A DNA stretch of 64,000 nt from DATLGB01 sp037724045 (GTDB lineage: Bacteria; Actinomycetota; Thermoleophilia; Solirubrobacterales; Solirubrobacteraceae), in contig JBBJOW010000011.1 of assembly GCA_037724045.1 (NCBI GenBank), positions 13,825 to 77,824 on the forward strand. The letters run 5' to 3'. A program made the translations under genes and the position numbers. Positions 22,178 to 31,849 of the stretch are shown here, in pieces; the first letter of the stretch is position 1; each line of letters starts with the position of its first letter. Under the pieces are notes generated by a model. The model made no database searches. It had not been told where the DNA came from and was given only the letters and a program-made list of their open reading frames with translations.

Positions 22178-22211
22178 GCATCATGCATCTGTGGAGTTGA
22201 TGCTATGATGC
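22178..22211 (+). promoter_or_regulatory. vapBC operator-promoter with near-leaderless -10 box
   Basis: GCATCATGCATC (22178-22189) and GATGCTATGATGC (22199-22211) form an inverted repeat with one extra base. A TATGAT -10 hexamer (22204-22209) lies 6 nt before the ATG at 22216, so the transcript probably starts at or next to the start codon. The dyad over the -10 box fits autorepression by the antitoxin. Confidence 0.55.
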
Positions 22212-22215
22212 CTCG

Positions 22216-22467
22216 ATGCGTACGACGGTCACCTTGGACCCGGATGTCGCCGCGCTGGTGCAGCGCGCGATGAAGGAGCGCGGCCTGTCGTTCAAACAGG
22301 CGGTCAACGATGCGATTCGCAAGGGGATGACCCAGCGGAGCCGAGAGCCGTATGACTTTCCCACGTACCACATGGGCGAGCCGCGGGTCGACCTCACCAA
22401 GGCGCTTCGGCTGGCGGGCGAACTCGAAGACGAGGAGATCCTCCGCAAGATGTCGCTGGGCAAGTGA
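22216..22467 (+). CDS. VapB-like antitoxin
   Basis: An 83-residue protein whose first 40 residues are a ribbon-helix-helix-type DNA-binding segment (RTTVTLDPDVAALVQRAM, then FKQAVNDAIRKGM) and whose C-terminal half, including YHMGEPRVDLTKALRLAGELEDEE, resembles the toxin-wrapping region of VapB antitoxins. It is followed after 3 nt by a PIN-domain gene. No ribosome-binding site is apparent, consistent with leaderless translation from the TATGAT promoter. Confidence 0.85.
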   Translation: MRTTVTLDPDVAALVQRAMKERGLSFKQAVNDAIRKGMTQRSREPYDFPTYHMGEPRVDLTKALRLAGELEDEEILRKMSLGK

Positions 22468-22470
22468 CGA

Positions 22471-22896
22471 TTGCTCCTAGTCGACGCCAACGTCCTGCTC
22501 TACGCGGTCAACGCTGACGCACGCCACCACACGGCCGCGCGCGACTGGTTGCGTCAAGCGCTGAACGCCGACGAAACGGTCGGCATCGCATGGGTGGCGG
22601 CGCTCGCTTTCCTGCGGGTGTCGACGAGTCCCGTCGCGCTCGCTCAACCGCTAGGCGTCGAGGACGCATCCGATTTTCTCGAGGGCTGGTTGGGTCGGCC
22701 CCAAGTGGTGCTTCTGGAGCCGACGCCGCGTCACCTGCCGCTGCTGCGCTCGTTATTGGCCTCTGTCGGCACCGCCGGCAACCTCGTCAACGACGCACAC
22801 CTGGCGGCGCTCGCGCTCGAGTACGACGCCACCGTGATCTCCTTCGACCGCGACTTCGGCCGTTTCGCGGGCGTTCGCTGGCGGCTGCCCGAGTAG
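22471..22896 (+). CDS. VapC-like PIN-domain toxin
   Basis: A 141-residue PIN-domain ribonuclease candidate starting at TTG 22471. Catalytic acids are visible in LLVDANVLLYAVN, in NLVNDAHLAALALEY and in VISFDRDFGRFAGV; the typical middle glutamate position is not obvious, and WVAALAFLRVST occupies that region. It forms a module with the preceding antitoxin. Its stop is only 10 nt upstream of prfB, so toxin, release factor 2 and a decarboxylase could share one transcript. Confidence 0.88.
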   Translation: MLLVDANVLLYAVNADARHHTAARDWLRQALNADETVGIAWVAALAFLRVSTSPVALAQPLGVEDASDFLEGWLGRPQVVLLEPTPRHLPLLRSLLASVGTAGNLVNDAHLAALALEYDATVISFDRDFGRFAGVRWRLPE

Positions 22897-22906
22897 TGTC
22901 CGCAGG

Positions 22907-24014
22907 GTGAGCACGCCCGCGTCATCCCAGCCCACACCGCAGCGCCTGGCGGCCATCCGTGAGCAGCTGAAGCTCCTCGCGGATTATCTTTGACCCGGCA
23001 GGGCTGAAGGAGCGCGCCGCCGAGCTCGAGGCGCAGATGGGCGTACCCGGCTTCTGGGACGATCCGGACGCCGCAGGGAAGGTCAACTCCGAGCACGCGC
23101 GGGTCAGCCGTCGGCTGACGACTTTCACCGGGCTGCAGACCGATGTCGACGACCTCGAGGGGCTCGCCGAGCTTGCCGTCGAGGACGAGGAGATGGCGGC
23201 GGAGTTCGAGGACACGGTGATCTCGGTGGAGGCCCGTCTGGAGGAGCTCGAGCTCGCGCGGCTGTTCAGCGGCCGCTATGACGCCGGCGACGCCCTGGTC
23301 ACCGTGAACTCCGGCGCGGGCGGGACGGACGCGCAGGACTGGGCGGAGATGGTGCTGCGCATGGAGATGCGCTGGGCCGAGCGGCGCGGGTTCAAGGCGG
23401 AGATGCTCGAGGCCAGCGCGGGGGAGGAGGCCGGCATCAAGTCGGCGACCTTCCGCGTGGCCGGCGAGAACGCCTACGGGCTCTACGGCGCCGAGAAGGG
23501 CGTCCACCGACTCGTGCGCATCTCGCCCTTCGACGCGCAGTCGCGCCGGCAGACCGCGTTCGCGTCCGTCGAGGTGTCGCCGGTGCTCGAGGAGCTCGGC
23601 GAGGTCGAGATCCTGCCCGACGACCTGCAGGTCGACACGTACCGGGCGTCGGGCGCGGGCGGCCAGCACGTCAACAAGACCGACTCCGCGGTGCGCCTCA
23701 CCCACCGCCCGTCGGGCATCGTGGTGCAGTGCCAGAACGAGCGGTCGCAGACGTCGAACAAGCTCACGGCCATGAAGATGCTGCAGTCCAAGCTGATCGA
23801 GCTCGAGGAGCGCAAGCGCCGCGAGGAGATCGCCAAGGCCAAGGGAGAGGTCATGGACGTCGGCTGGGGTTCGCAGATCCGTTCCTACGTGCTCAATCCG
23901 TACACGATGGTCAAGGACCATCGGACGGACTACGAGATGGGCGACACCAACCGTGTGCTCGACGGCGACCTCGACGGCTTCGTGCGTGCCTACCTGCTCA
24001 AGGCTGCGACATGA
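22907..24014 (+). CDS. prfB: Peptide chain release factor 2, with programmed +1 frameshift
   Basis: Recognises UGA and UAA stop codons and triggers peptide release. The gene is split into two frames: 28 codons from GTG 22907 to CTT 22988-22990, an in-frame TGA at 22991-22993, then translation resumes in the +1 frame at GAC 22992. The joined product is 368 residues, the normal length. The anticodon-mimicking tripeptide is in RISPFDAQSRRQT (SPF) and the catalytic GGQ in SGAGGQHVNKTDSAV. Low RF2 lets ribosomes stall at UGA and slip on CUU, so the factor autoregulates. An annotation that begins at the internal ATG 23037 would lose the first 43 residues. The decarboxylase start overlaps its stop (ATGA). 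Confidence 0.95.
22988..22994 (+). promoter_or_regulatory. Recoding site CTTTGAC of prfB
   Basis: The slippery CTT, the in-frame TGA and the following C match the conserved RF2 recoding heptamer, and TAT precedes it as in Escherichia coli. The usual AGGGGG stimulator three nucleotides upstream is not present; the corresponding bases read GCGGAT, so any internal Shine-Dalgarno effect must be weaker or absent. Confidence 0.9.
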
Positions 24015-25480
24015 GCGCGGGCGAACAACCCGCCGCGCCCTACCTGGATGCGCTCGTCGCCTACGGGTTCCGCGGCTCGACGCGCTTCCACGTCCCCGGC
24101 CACAAGGGCGGCCGCGGCGCCGACCCGGGCCTGGTGAACGCGATCGGGCTGGCGGCGCTGCAGCTCGACGTCCCCCAGGACATCGAGGGCATCGACCTCG
24201 GTCCGTCGCCGACGCCCTACGAGCGCGCGGAGCGGCTCGCCGCCGAGGCCCACGGCGCCGAGCGGACGTGGTTTCTGACCAACGGCGCCTCGCAGGGCAA
24301 CCACGCGCTGTGCCTGGCGCTGACGGCGCTCGACGCGCCCGTCGTGGTGCAGCGCAACTCGCATTCATCGGTGATCGACGGGCTCGTGCTCTCCGGGGGG
24401 CGGCCGGGCTTCGTCGCGCCTGCGTACGACGACGAGCTGGGCATGGCCCACGGCGTCACCCCCGCCGGCCTCGAGGAGGCCCTCACCGCTTGCCCCGGCG
24501 CGCGCGCCGCGTTCGTCGTCTCCCCGACCTACTACGGCATGGCCGCCGACGTCGCCGGCCTCGCCGAGGTCGCCCACGCGCACGACGTCCCGCTCGTCGT
24601 CGACCAGTCCTGGGGCCCGCACTTCGGCTTCCATCCGTCGATCCCGGAGAGTGCGGTACGGCTCGGTGCCGACGCGGTGCTGACCTCGACGCACAAGATC
24701 GTCGGCTCTCTGACCCAGTCGGCGATGCTGCACCTCGGGACGACCGGGCGAATCGACCCCGACGTCGTCAGCCGCTCCGTGCGCCTCGTGCGCTCCACGT
24801 CGCAGTCGGCGCTGCTGATGGGCTCGCTCGACGCCGCCCGGCGCCAGATGGCCGTCCACGGCGAGGCGCTGCTGAGCCGGACGCTGCGCGCCACCGTGCC
24901 GCTGCGCGAGGCGATCGACGCGATCCCCGGTTGCGCCGTGGTGGGGGAGGGGATGGTCGGCCGCGCGGGAGTCCACGCCTGGGACCCGCTGCGGGTCGTC
25001 ATCGACGTCCGCGGCACCGGCCGCACGGGGTACGAGGTCTACGCGGCGGTGCGCGAGGCCTACGACGCCCAGCTCGAGCTCGCCACGCACGCGACGGTCG
25101 TCCTCGTCCTCGGCGTGGCCCAGCCGACGGACGACCTCGAGCGCTTCGCCTATGACTTCGCGGAGGCCATCGGGCGGATCTCGGTCGCCGGGGAGGCCTC
25201 CGCCCTGTCGCGGTCGTCGTCGGCGCTGCACAACGAGGTGGCCATGTCCCCCCGCGAGGCCTTCCTCGGCCGGACGGAGGTGGTCGCCATCGAGGCGGCC
25301 GAGGGCCGGGTCTCCTCGGAGACCATCGCCGGCTACCCGCCGGGCATCCCGGCGCTGCTGCCCGGCGAGCGCGTGACCCACGAGGCGATCGAGTACCTCC
25401 ACGAGCTGGTCGCGGCGGGCGCGCGCCTGCACGGGGCGAGCGATCCCGGCTTGCGCTCGCTGTTCGTCGTCGCCGAGTAG
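24011..25480 (+). CDS. PLP-dependent Orn/Lys/Arg decarboxylase-family protein
   Basis: A 489-residue fold-type I PLP enzyme of the group III amino-acid decarboxylase family. Visible motifs are RFHVPGHKGGRG near the start, the substrate/cofactor region FLTNGASQGNHAL, VVQRNSHSSVIDGL, SPTYYGMAADV, and the cofactor lysine in TSTHKIVGSLTQSA. The segment that in most members reads like VDEAHGAHFGF is VDQSWGPHFGFH here, so residues beside the PLP-pyridine contact differ and the substrate is uncertain. The C-terminal PPGIPALLPGERV is typical of the family. It is coupled to prfB by an ATGA overlap. Confidence 0.88.
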   Translation: MSAGEQPAAPYLDALVAYGFRGSTRFHVPGHKGGRGADPGLVNAIGLAALQLDVPQDIEGIDLGPSPTPYERAERLAAEAHGAERTWFLTNGASQGNHALCLALTALDAPVVVQRNSHSSVIDGLVLSGGRPGFVAPAYDDELGMAHGVTPAGLEEALTACPGARAAFVVSPTYYGMAADVAGLAEVAHAHDVPLVVDQSWGPHFGFHPSIPESAVRLGADAVLTSTHKIVGSLTQSAMLHLGTTGRIDPDVVSRSVRLVRSTSQSALLMGSLDAARRQMAVHGEALLSRTLRATVPLREAIDAIPGCAVVGEGMVGRAGVHAWDPLRVVIDVRGTGRTGYEVYAAVREAYDAQLELATHATVVLVLGVAQPTDDLERFAYDFAEAIGRISVAGEASALSRSSSALHNEVAMSPREAFLGRTEVVAIEAAEGRVSSETIAGYPPGIPALLPGERVTHEAIEYLHELVAAGARLHGASDPGLRSLFVVAE

Positions 25481-25541
25481 CCCGTGGTACGGCGGCTTCT
25501 GACCGTCGTGCTCGCCGTGGCGTTCGCGTTCTTCGGCTGAG

Positions 25542-26027
25542 TCAGCCGAGCGCGGCGGCGAGCAGCGGCATGCGGCCGGTCAGCTCGTAGAGGACGCCTT
25601 TGCCGCCCGCGACGTACGGGGCCGCGAACTCCAGGGGGATGGCGACGCCGAGGTAGCAGTCGCGCACTGGCCCGCCCGGCTCGGCCCACCCCGGCGTGGG
25701 GTCGATGGCGTGGCCCGCCGGGTCGACGCACCAGGCGTGGCGGTTCGGTTGGTCGGTCCAGCCGCGCGCCAGCGTGAAGCCCTCGTGATAGCGCAGCTGC
25801 GGGCGCTCGGAGGCGAGGGCGAACGCGTTCAGAAACGGCTGATGGCGCGTGCCCGGAGCGATGTCGGCCGGCCGCTCGACGGGCTTGAACGCGCGCCCGT
25901 GGGCGAGCACGAACGGGTGGACGTCGGTCTTGATGGGCTCCTGCGCCAGTGCGGTGCGAATCGTGCGCTCGGCCTCGTCGAGGTCGAGCTGGGCCCTGGG
26001 CTCCCGGAGCGGTCGGCGGCGTCTCAC
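25542..26027 (-). CDS. Hypothetical protein
   Basis: A 161-residue soluble protein beginning at GTG 26027, with an Arg-rich N-terminus. No family was recognised with confidence. The middle contains RYHEGFTLARGW, NRHAWCVDPAGHAIDPTPGW and CYLGVAIPLEF; the pattern of a Cys, a His and Asp in HAWCVDPAGHAIDPT is reminiscent of transglutaminase-like or NlpC-like folds where a His-aromatic pair is followed by an Asp, but catalysis is not demonstrated. It is divergent from nadC, with 25 nt between the starts. Confidence 0.7.
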   Translation of the reverse strand: MRRRRPLREPRAQLDLDEAERTIRTALAQEPIKTDVHPFVLAHGRAFKPVERPADIAPGTRHQPFLNAFALASERPQLRYHEGFTLARGWTDQPNRHAWCVDPAGHAIDPTPGWAEPGGPVRDCYLGVAIPLEFAAPYVAGGKGVLYELTGRMPLLAAALG

Positions 26028-26052
26028 CGCCCGGCCACGCTAGAACCAGCGC

Positions 26053-26916
26053 ATGCGCTACGACGACATGATGCGGCTCGTCGACGCCGCGCTGACCGAG
26101 GACGTCGGCACGGGCGACGTGACGACCGAGGCGACGGTGCCCGCGGACGCGCGCGGTGTCGCCACGATCACCCAGAAGGCGCCGGGGGTCATCAGCGGGC
26201 TCGACGTCGCCGAGGCGGTCTTCCGGCGGCTGGATGCCGACTGTGCGGTCGAGCGTGGGCCGGAAGGCGAGTGGCGCGAGTCGGGAGCGGTCGTCCTGCG
26301 TGTGCGCGGTGCGGCACGGGCGCTGTTGACCGCGGAGCGCACGGCGTTGAACTTCCTGCAGCGCCTGAGCGGGGTGGCGACCGTGACCGCGGGCGTGGTG
26401 GGCTCCGTCCGCGAGGCCGGCGGCGCAGCGACGATCCTCGACACCCGCAAGACCACCCCGGGCATGCGCGGCCTGGAGAAGGCGGCGGTCGTGCACGGCG
26501 GGGGGACCAACCACCGCGCCGGCCTTTACGACGCGATCCTGATCAAGGACAACCACGAGGCGCTCGGCGGCGGGGTCGCGGCGGCGGTGCATGCCGCGCG
26601 AGCGGCGCGGCCGGACCTCCCGGTCACGGTCGAGGTGCGCGATGACGCGGACATCGACGCGGCGCTCGAGGCCGGCGCCGACCGGCTCCTGCTCGACAAC
26701 ATGACGCCGGAGCGGGTGCGTGCCGCGGTGGCGCGCGTCGGCGGCCGCGCGCAGCTCGAGGCCAGCGGCGGCATCAACCCGGAGACAGTTGTGGTCTATG
26801 CGACCATAAAGGGGCTAGACTTCGTCTCGCTGGGATGGCTGACGCACTCCGCGCCCGCCCTCGACCTCTCCCTTGCGTTGGAGGTAGCCCCCCATGACCC
26901 CGCTGCTGCAGCTTGA
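26053..26916 (+). CDS. nadC: Nicotinate-nucleotide pyrophosphorylase (quinolinate phosphoribosyltransferase)
   Basis: Converts quinolinate and PRPP to nicotinate mononucleotide, CO2 and pyrophosphate in de novo NAD synthesis. The 287-residue protein is normal length, with family motifs TEDVGTGDVTTEATV at the start, ERTALNFLQRLSGVAT, ILDTRKTTPGMRGLEK, HRAGLYDAILIKDNH, VEVRDDADIDAALEAGAD, LLLDNM and LEASGGINPETV. It overlaps nadA by 23 nt. The order nadC then nadA without nadB means the aspartate oxidase or dehydrogenase step must be encoded elsewhere. Confidence 0.97.
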   Translation: MRYDDMMRLVDAALTEDVGTGDVTTEATVPADARGVATITQKAPGVISGLDVAEAVFRRLDADCAVERGPEGEWRESGAVVLRVRGAARALLTAERTALNFLQRLSGVATVTAGVVGSVREAGGAATILDTRKTTPGMRGLEKAAVVHGGGTNHRAGLYDAILIKDNHEALGGGVAAAVHAARAARPDLPVTVEVRDDADIDAALEAGADRLLLDNMTPERVRAAVARVGGRAQLEASGGINPETVVVYATIKGLDFVSLGWLTHSAPALDLSLALEVAPHDPAAAA

Positions 26917-27874
26917 GAACACGCTTCTGATGCAGGACGAGGTGCGCGCGCTCGCCCGCGAGCGCGGCGCCGTGATCCTCGCCCACAACTACGAGCTCCC
27001 GGAGATCCAGTCCGTCGCCGACTACGTGGGGGACTCGCTCGGCCTCTCGCAGAAGGCGGCGAAGGCCGAGGAGGAGGTGATCGCGTTCTGCGGCGTGCAC
27101 TTCATGGCGGAGACGGCGTCGATCCTCTCGCCCGACAAGACCGTGCTGCTGCCCGACCTCGGTGCCGGCTGCTCCCTTGCGGACTCGATCACCGCCGATC
27201 AGCTGCGCGCCTGGAAGGCGAAGTTCCCGGGGGCCGTGGTGGTCATGTACGTCAACACGACGGCCGAGGTCAAGGCGGAGACCGACTACTGCTGCACCTC
27301 GGCCAACGCGGTCGCGGTCGTCGAGCACATCTACCGCGAGCATGGCGAGGACACGGAGATCCTCTTCGGGCCCGACATGTTCCTCGGCGCGTTCGTGGAG
27401 AAGCAGGTCGGGCGCAAGATGCACGTCTGGGACGGCGAGTGCCATGTCCACGCCGGCATACGGCCCCGCGACATCAGCGCGATGCGCGCGGAGCATCCCG
27501 GCGCGGACTTCCTCATCCACCCGGAGTGCGGCTGCTCGACCTCGGTGATGGAGTACGTCGCCGCGGGTGACGTGGACCCCGAGGGCGTCCACATGCTCTC
27601 CACGGGCGGGATGCTCGACTACGCGCGCAACGCGCCGGCCGGGTCGACCGCGATCGTGGCGACGGAGACCGGGATGCTGCACCCGCTGCAGATGGCCGCG
27701 CCCGACGTGAACTTCCTGCCCGCCAATCGCGCGGCGGTCTGCCAGTACATGAAGATGATCACCCTGCCCAAGCTGCGCGACGCTCTGCGCGACCTCTCAC
27801 CGGAGGTCAAGGTGCCGGCGGACCTCGCCGCGCGCGCGCGGCTGCCCATCGAGCGGATGGTCGCGATCTCCTGA
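26894..27874 (+). CDS. nadA: Quinolinate synthase A
   Basis: A [4Fe-4S] enzyme that condenses iminoaspartate with dihydroxyacetone phosphate to quinolinate. The 326-residue protein has the triplicated fold: ILAHNYELPEIQSVADYVGDS, CGVHFMAETASILSP, LLPDLGAGCSLAD (first cluster cysteine), FIHPECGCS-type motif reading LIHPECGCSTSV (second), and a late cysteine in AAVCQYMKMI (third). VNTTAEVKAETDYCCTSANAV is the substrate region. It acts directly before NadC, with which it is co-transcribed and overlapped. Confidence 0.97.
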   Translation: MTPLLQLENTLLMQDEVRALARERGAVILAHNYELPEIQSVADYVGDSLGLSQKAAKAEEEVIAFCGVHFMAETASILSPDKTVLLPDLGAGCSLADSITADQLRAWKAKFPGAVVVMYVNTTAEVKAETDYCCTSANAVAVVEHIYREHGEDTEILFGPDMFLGAFVEKQVGRKMHVWDGECHVHAGIRPRDISAMRAEHPGADFLIHPECGCSTSVMEYVAAGDVDPEGVHMLSTGGMLDYARNAPAGSTAIVATETGMLHPLQMAAPDVNFLPANRAAVCQYMKMITLPKLRDALRDLSPEVKVPADLAARARLPIERMVAIS

Positions 27875-27942
27875 GCGCGAGACGGGGGACGGGGCCAATT
27901 GAGTAGACACGCCCCCCGGGGACGGATGTCACGCAGGCGGCG

Positions 27943-29201
<1,259 letters not shown>

Positions 29202-29205
<4 letters not shown>

Positions 29206-29216
29206 CGTAAGGGTGA
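29202..29216 (-). promoter_or_regulatory. TCACC-N5-GGTGA dyad at the sigma-factor start
   Basis: TCACC (29202-29206) and GGTGA (29212-29216) flank a 5-nt centre and overlap the start codon of the sigma-factor gene. The same half-sites, with 6-nt centres, occur twice at 13003-13050. Confidence 0.4.
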
Positions 29217-29241
29217 CACGCCTCGCGAGCCTCGCGTCACG

Positions 29242-30054
29242 CTACGACCCGAGCAGGTCGAGCGAGAGGTACTCGAGGACGCCTTCGAACGACTCGACCT
29301 CGGCGTCGGAGACGACGGCGCCGACGTCGATCGAGCAGCCGTTGAGTGCGGCGACGCGCGCCCGCGGCTCGTCCTCGAAGTCCTCGTCGGCGAACCCGTC
29401 CTCGGCAGCTGCGTCCTCGGTCTCGGACTCGAGCTCCGCGGCCTCGAGTTCTGCCTCGGTGAGCTCCTGTTCGTCGGAGTTCTCCTCGGCGGCCACCGAG
29501 CTCGCGCAGCGGACGTCGGTGAACTCGGTCAGCTTGGCACTCAGCGAGCCGCCGCGCAGGAGCGCGATGGTGACCGTCTCCGGGGTGGTCGCGGAGACGA
29601 CGCCGGCGTTCTCGTCGCCGTCTTGGACGCCGTCGTCATCGGTGTCGGCGTTGCGCGGGTGCCAGCTCAGCAGGGACTCGGAGCGGTTGACGACGCCGTC
29701 GGCGTCGGGGTCCTCGTCGGGGTCGGAGAGCCCGTCGCGGTCGGAGTCGGCCATGCGCGGGTTGGTCACCGCGAGCTGCTCGGTGCGGTTGGACACCTCG
29801 TCGGCGTCGCGGTCCTCGCGCCCGTCGAGGGTTCCGTCGCGGTCCGTGTCGGCCAGGCGCGGCTTCGTGCCCGCCTTCTTCTCGTAGCGGTTGTTGAGGC
29901 CGTCGTTGTCCCAGTCGGCCTTGGGCGCCTTGAGCTTCTTGGCCTTCTTGTGGTGCGACTGGGTCTTGGCAGGCGAGCGTTTGGCGTGGGCGGCCGCCGT
30001 GGGGAGGGCGGCGAGCAGCGTCAGCGCAGCAAGGAGGGCGAGGAGGCGGGACAT
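29242..30054 (-). CDS. Secreted thrombospondin type 3 repeat (calcium-binding) protein
   Basis: A 270-residue exported protein: signal peptide (LLALLAALTLLAALPTAAAHA), a Lys/His-rich linker, then four or five Asp-rich loops (DWDNDGLNNRYE, DTDRDGTLDGRED, DSDRDGLSDPDED, DTDDDGVQDGDE) typical of thrombospondin type 3 repeats, which bind Ca2+ and stiffen the chain. The C-terminal 110 residues are acidic with two cysteines that may pair (DVRCASS and LNGCSIDV). It lies 36 nt upstream of the sigma-factor gene on the same strand, so both may be one unit. Function at the cell surface is inferred. Confidence 0.85.
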   Translation of the reverse strand: MSRLLALLAALTLLAALPTAAAHAKRSPAKTQSHHKKAKKLKAPKADWDNDGLNNRYEKKAGTKPRLADTDRDGTLDGREDRDADEVSNRTEQLAVTNPRMADSDRDGLSDPDEDPDADGVVNRSESLLSWHPRNADTDDDGVQDGDENAGVVSATTPETVTIALLRGGSLSAKLTEFTDVRCASSVAAEENSDEQELTEAELEAAELESETEDAAAEDGFADEDFEDEPRARVAALNGCSIDVGAVVSDAEVESFEGVLEYLSLDLLGS

Positions 30055-30112
30055 GACCGTGGTGTCGACGCCCTACCGCCCATCACTGACCGATCACGGC
30101 AAAGGTGGACGA

Positions 30113-30463
30113 TCAGCGCGCGACCGGGCTGAGGTCCAGCCCGCGCCGCACCGCCCGCCGCAGCACCGGGAGGACACGCACCTTGCGCTGGTACTCGGCC
30201 CGCGTGTAGCAGTGGATCTCCGCCCGGGCGCCCATCTCGTGCGCGTCCCACAGCGAGGCGGCCTGGTAGACGCGCTCAAGCCAGGGAATGCCGTCGAAGT
30301 GCTCGCTGACGAGCACGACCACGTATTCGGGCCCGCGCTCACGCTGCGCCGGCGCGCCGGCGGCGTCTTCGACCCGCGCACCGCCCAGCAGCGCCCGCTC
30401 CACGGGGAAGCGGTCGGCTACGCGGCGCACGTAGCGGTCCAGCTCACGCTGGTTGAGCTCCAT
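30113..30463 (-). CDS. Hypothetical protein, possibly degenerate nucleotidyltransferase fold
   Basis: A 116-residue soluble protein with ATG 30463. The order of a VERALLGGARVED strand, a YVVVLVSEHFDG strand and an EIHCYTRAEY strand resembles small MNT-type nucleotidyltransferases, but the catalytic GS and paired Asp motif is absent, so any enzymatic role is doubtful. It follows the M16 peptidase gene after 21 nt on the same strand and is probably co-transcribed with it. No family was identified firmly. Confidence 0.65.
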   Translation of the reverse strand: MELNQRELDRYVRRVADRFPVERALLGGARVEDAAGAPAQRERGPEYVVVLVSEHFDGIPWLERVYQAASLWDAHEMGARAEIHCYTRAEYQRKVRVLPVLRRAVRRGLDLSPVAR

Positions 30464-30484
30464 CCCTCAACAGATGATGCCCGG

Positions 30485-31747
30485 TCAGGCGGCAGAAGCG
30501 AACTCGTCGGCCGTGTGCGGTCCGACGCACGCCACCGACAGCTCTTCCGAGACCCCGCGGGCGACCTCGAAGACCGCGTCGACCGTGACCGCGTCGAGCG
30601 CGGCGATGATCGCGTCCGGCTCCAGGTCACGACCGAAGACCACCTTCTGCGAGGCCGCGTGACGCGCGACCGCGTTGCTGTTCTCGAAGGACAGCACCAT
30701 GCGCCCGGCGGAATAGGCGCGGGCTCGCTCGACCTCCTCCTCGCGCGGGCCGTCGGCGCGCAGCTCGTCGACGATCTCGCGCATGCGCCGGTAGGCCTCG
30801 ACGCATTTGCCCGACTCGAGGCCGGCGGAGAGCTGCACGATGCCGACGTCGGCGAAGGCGTGGGCGAGCGCGTAGACGGAATAGGCCAGACCGCGCTGCT
30901 CGCGGATCTCGTCGAAGAGCCGCGAGCCCATCGACCCGCCCAGCAGCGTGGAGTACACCGCCAGCGCGGCGCGCTGGTCGAGCGAGGTGACGTCGATCGA
31001 CGGCCGGTAGCTCATGCGCAGGTGCGACTGGTTGGAGTCGCGCTCCTCCACGAGCGTCACCGGCGCGAGCGGCGTCGCGGGCTCGAACGAGCCGTTCGGA
31101 GAAATCGAGGGGAAGCGGCCGAAGGCGTCGGCGAGCACGTCGTCGGCGGGCAGGTGCTCGAGGTTGCCGACCAGGAACGCGCCGGCGCGCGCCCCAGCCC
31201 ACTGGCGCTCGCGGAAGGCGACGATCCCCTCGCGCGTGAATGAGCGCAGGTGCTCGGCGGGTCCCAGGACGGGGCGCCCGAGCGGGTGGTCGCCGAAGGC
31301 CGCGCGGTCGATCAGGTGCTCGGCCACGGCGGACGGGTTGTCATCGGCGCGCGCGATCTCCTGGATGACCACGCCGCGCTCGCGGTCGAGTTCCTCCGCG
31401 TCGATCTTCGGGCGGCCCACGAAGTCGGTCAGCAGGTCGATCACCTCGCCGACGACCTCCGCCCGGGAGGTCATGTGGAAGGCCACGATGTCGTGCGACG
31501 TGTACGCGTTCAGGACCGCGCCGATGCGCTCCGCGGTCTCGTTGACCTTGCGGTAGTCGTCGTACTTCTCCCCGCCCTTGAACACCAGGTGCTCGAGGAA
31601 GTGCGCCATCCCGTTCTCCTCCGCGCGCTCGGTGCGCGCGCCGGCGTCGAAGGCCACGAGGACGGTGACCGCACGCGTCCCGGGCAGCTCCACCCGGTGG
31701 ATCGGCAGGCCGTTGGGCAGCGGGTCGGAGGTCACGACGGAGGGCAC
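30485..31747 (-). CDS. M16 (insulinase/processing-protease) family metallopeptidase
   Basis: A 420-residue zinc peptidase of the M16B type. The inverted zinc motif is MAHFLEHLVFKGG (HxxEH) at about residues 48-60, with the distal glutamate expected in the helix DEELDRERGVVIQEIA-like segment reading DAEELDRERGVVIQEIARA. The second M16 half includes YRPSIDVTSLDQRAAL, GSMGSRLFDEIREQRGLAYSV and the C-terminal domain. No signal peptide is seen, so it probably acts in the cytoplasm on small peptides. It is divergent from ftsE. Confidence 0.93.
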   Translation of the reverse strand: MPSVVTSDPLPNGLPIHRVELPGTRAVTVLVAFDAGARTERAEENGMAHFLEHLVFKGGEKYDDYRKVNETAERIGAVLNAYTSHDIVAFHMTSRAEVVGEVIDLLTDFVGRPKIDAEELDRERGVVIQEIARADDNPSAVAEHLIDRAAFGDHPLGRPVLGPAEHLRSFTREGIVAFRERQWAGARAGAFLVGNLEHLPADDVLADAFGRFPSISPNGSFEPATPLAPVTLVEERDSNQSHLRMSYRPSIDVTSLDQRAALAVYSTLLGGSMGSRLFDEIREQRGLAYSVYALAHAFADVGIVQLSAGLESGKCVEAYRRMREIVDELRADGPREEEVERARAYSAGRMVLSFENSNAVARHAASQKVVFGRDLEPDAIIAALDAVTVDAVFEVARGVSEELSVACVGPHTADEFASAA

Positions 31748-31849
31748 GACACGAATCTAGATCAATCATCTAAGTCGCGGTTTGCAAACGCCCTTGCATG
31801 CAGGCCAAATCGCAGGACTCCGGGAGGGCGCCGCGTAATCTCGGGAGTC

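Noticed and set aside
25484..25540. 18-codon hydrophobic ORF between the decarboxylase and a hypothetical gene
   Set aside because: A membrane peptide is possible, but there is no ribosome-binding site or homology that could be judged; too short to support.
27875..27942. Terminator hairpin between nadA and the sigma-factor gene
   Set aside because: GGGGC and GCCCC pair only over 5 bp around a 14-nt loop in a G/C-rich background, not enough to call.
31748..31849. Operator at GTTTGCAAAC (31780-31789) upstream of ftsE
   Set aside because: A 10-bp palindrome alone, without a second site or known regulator, is too weak to annotate.
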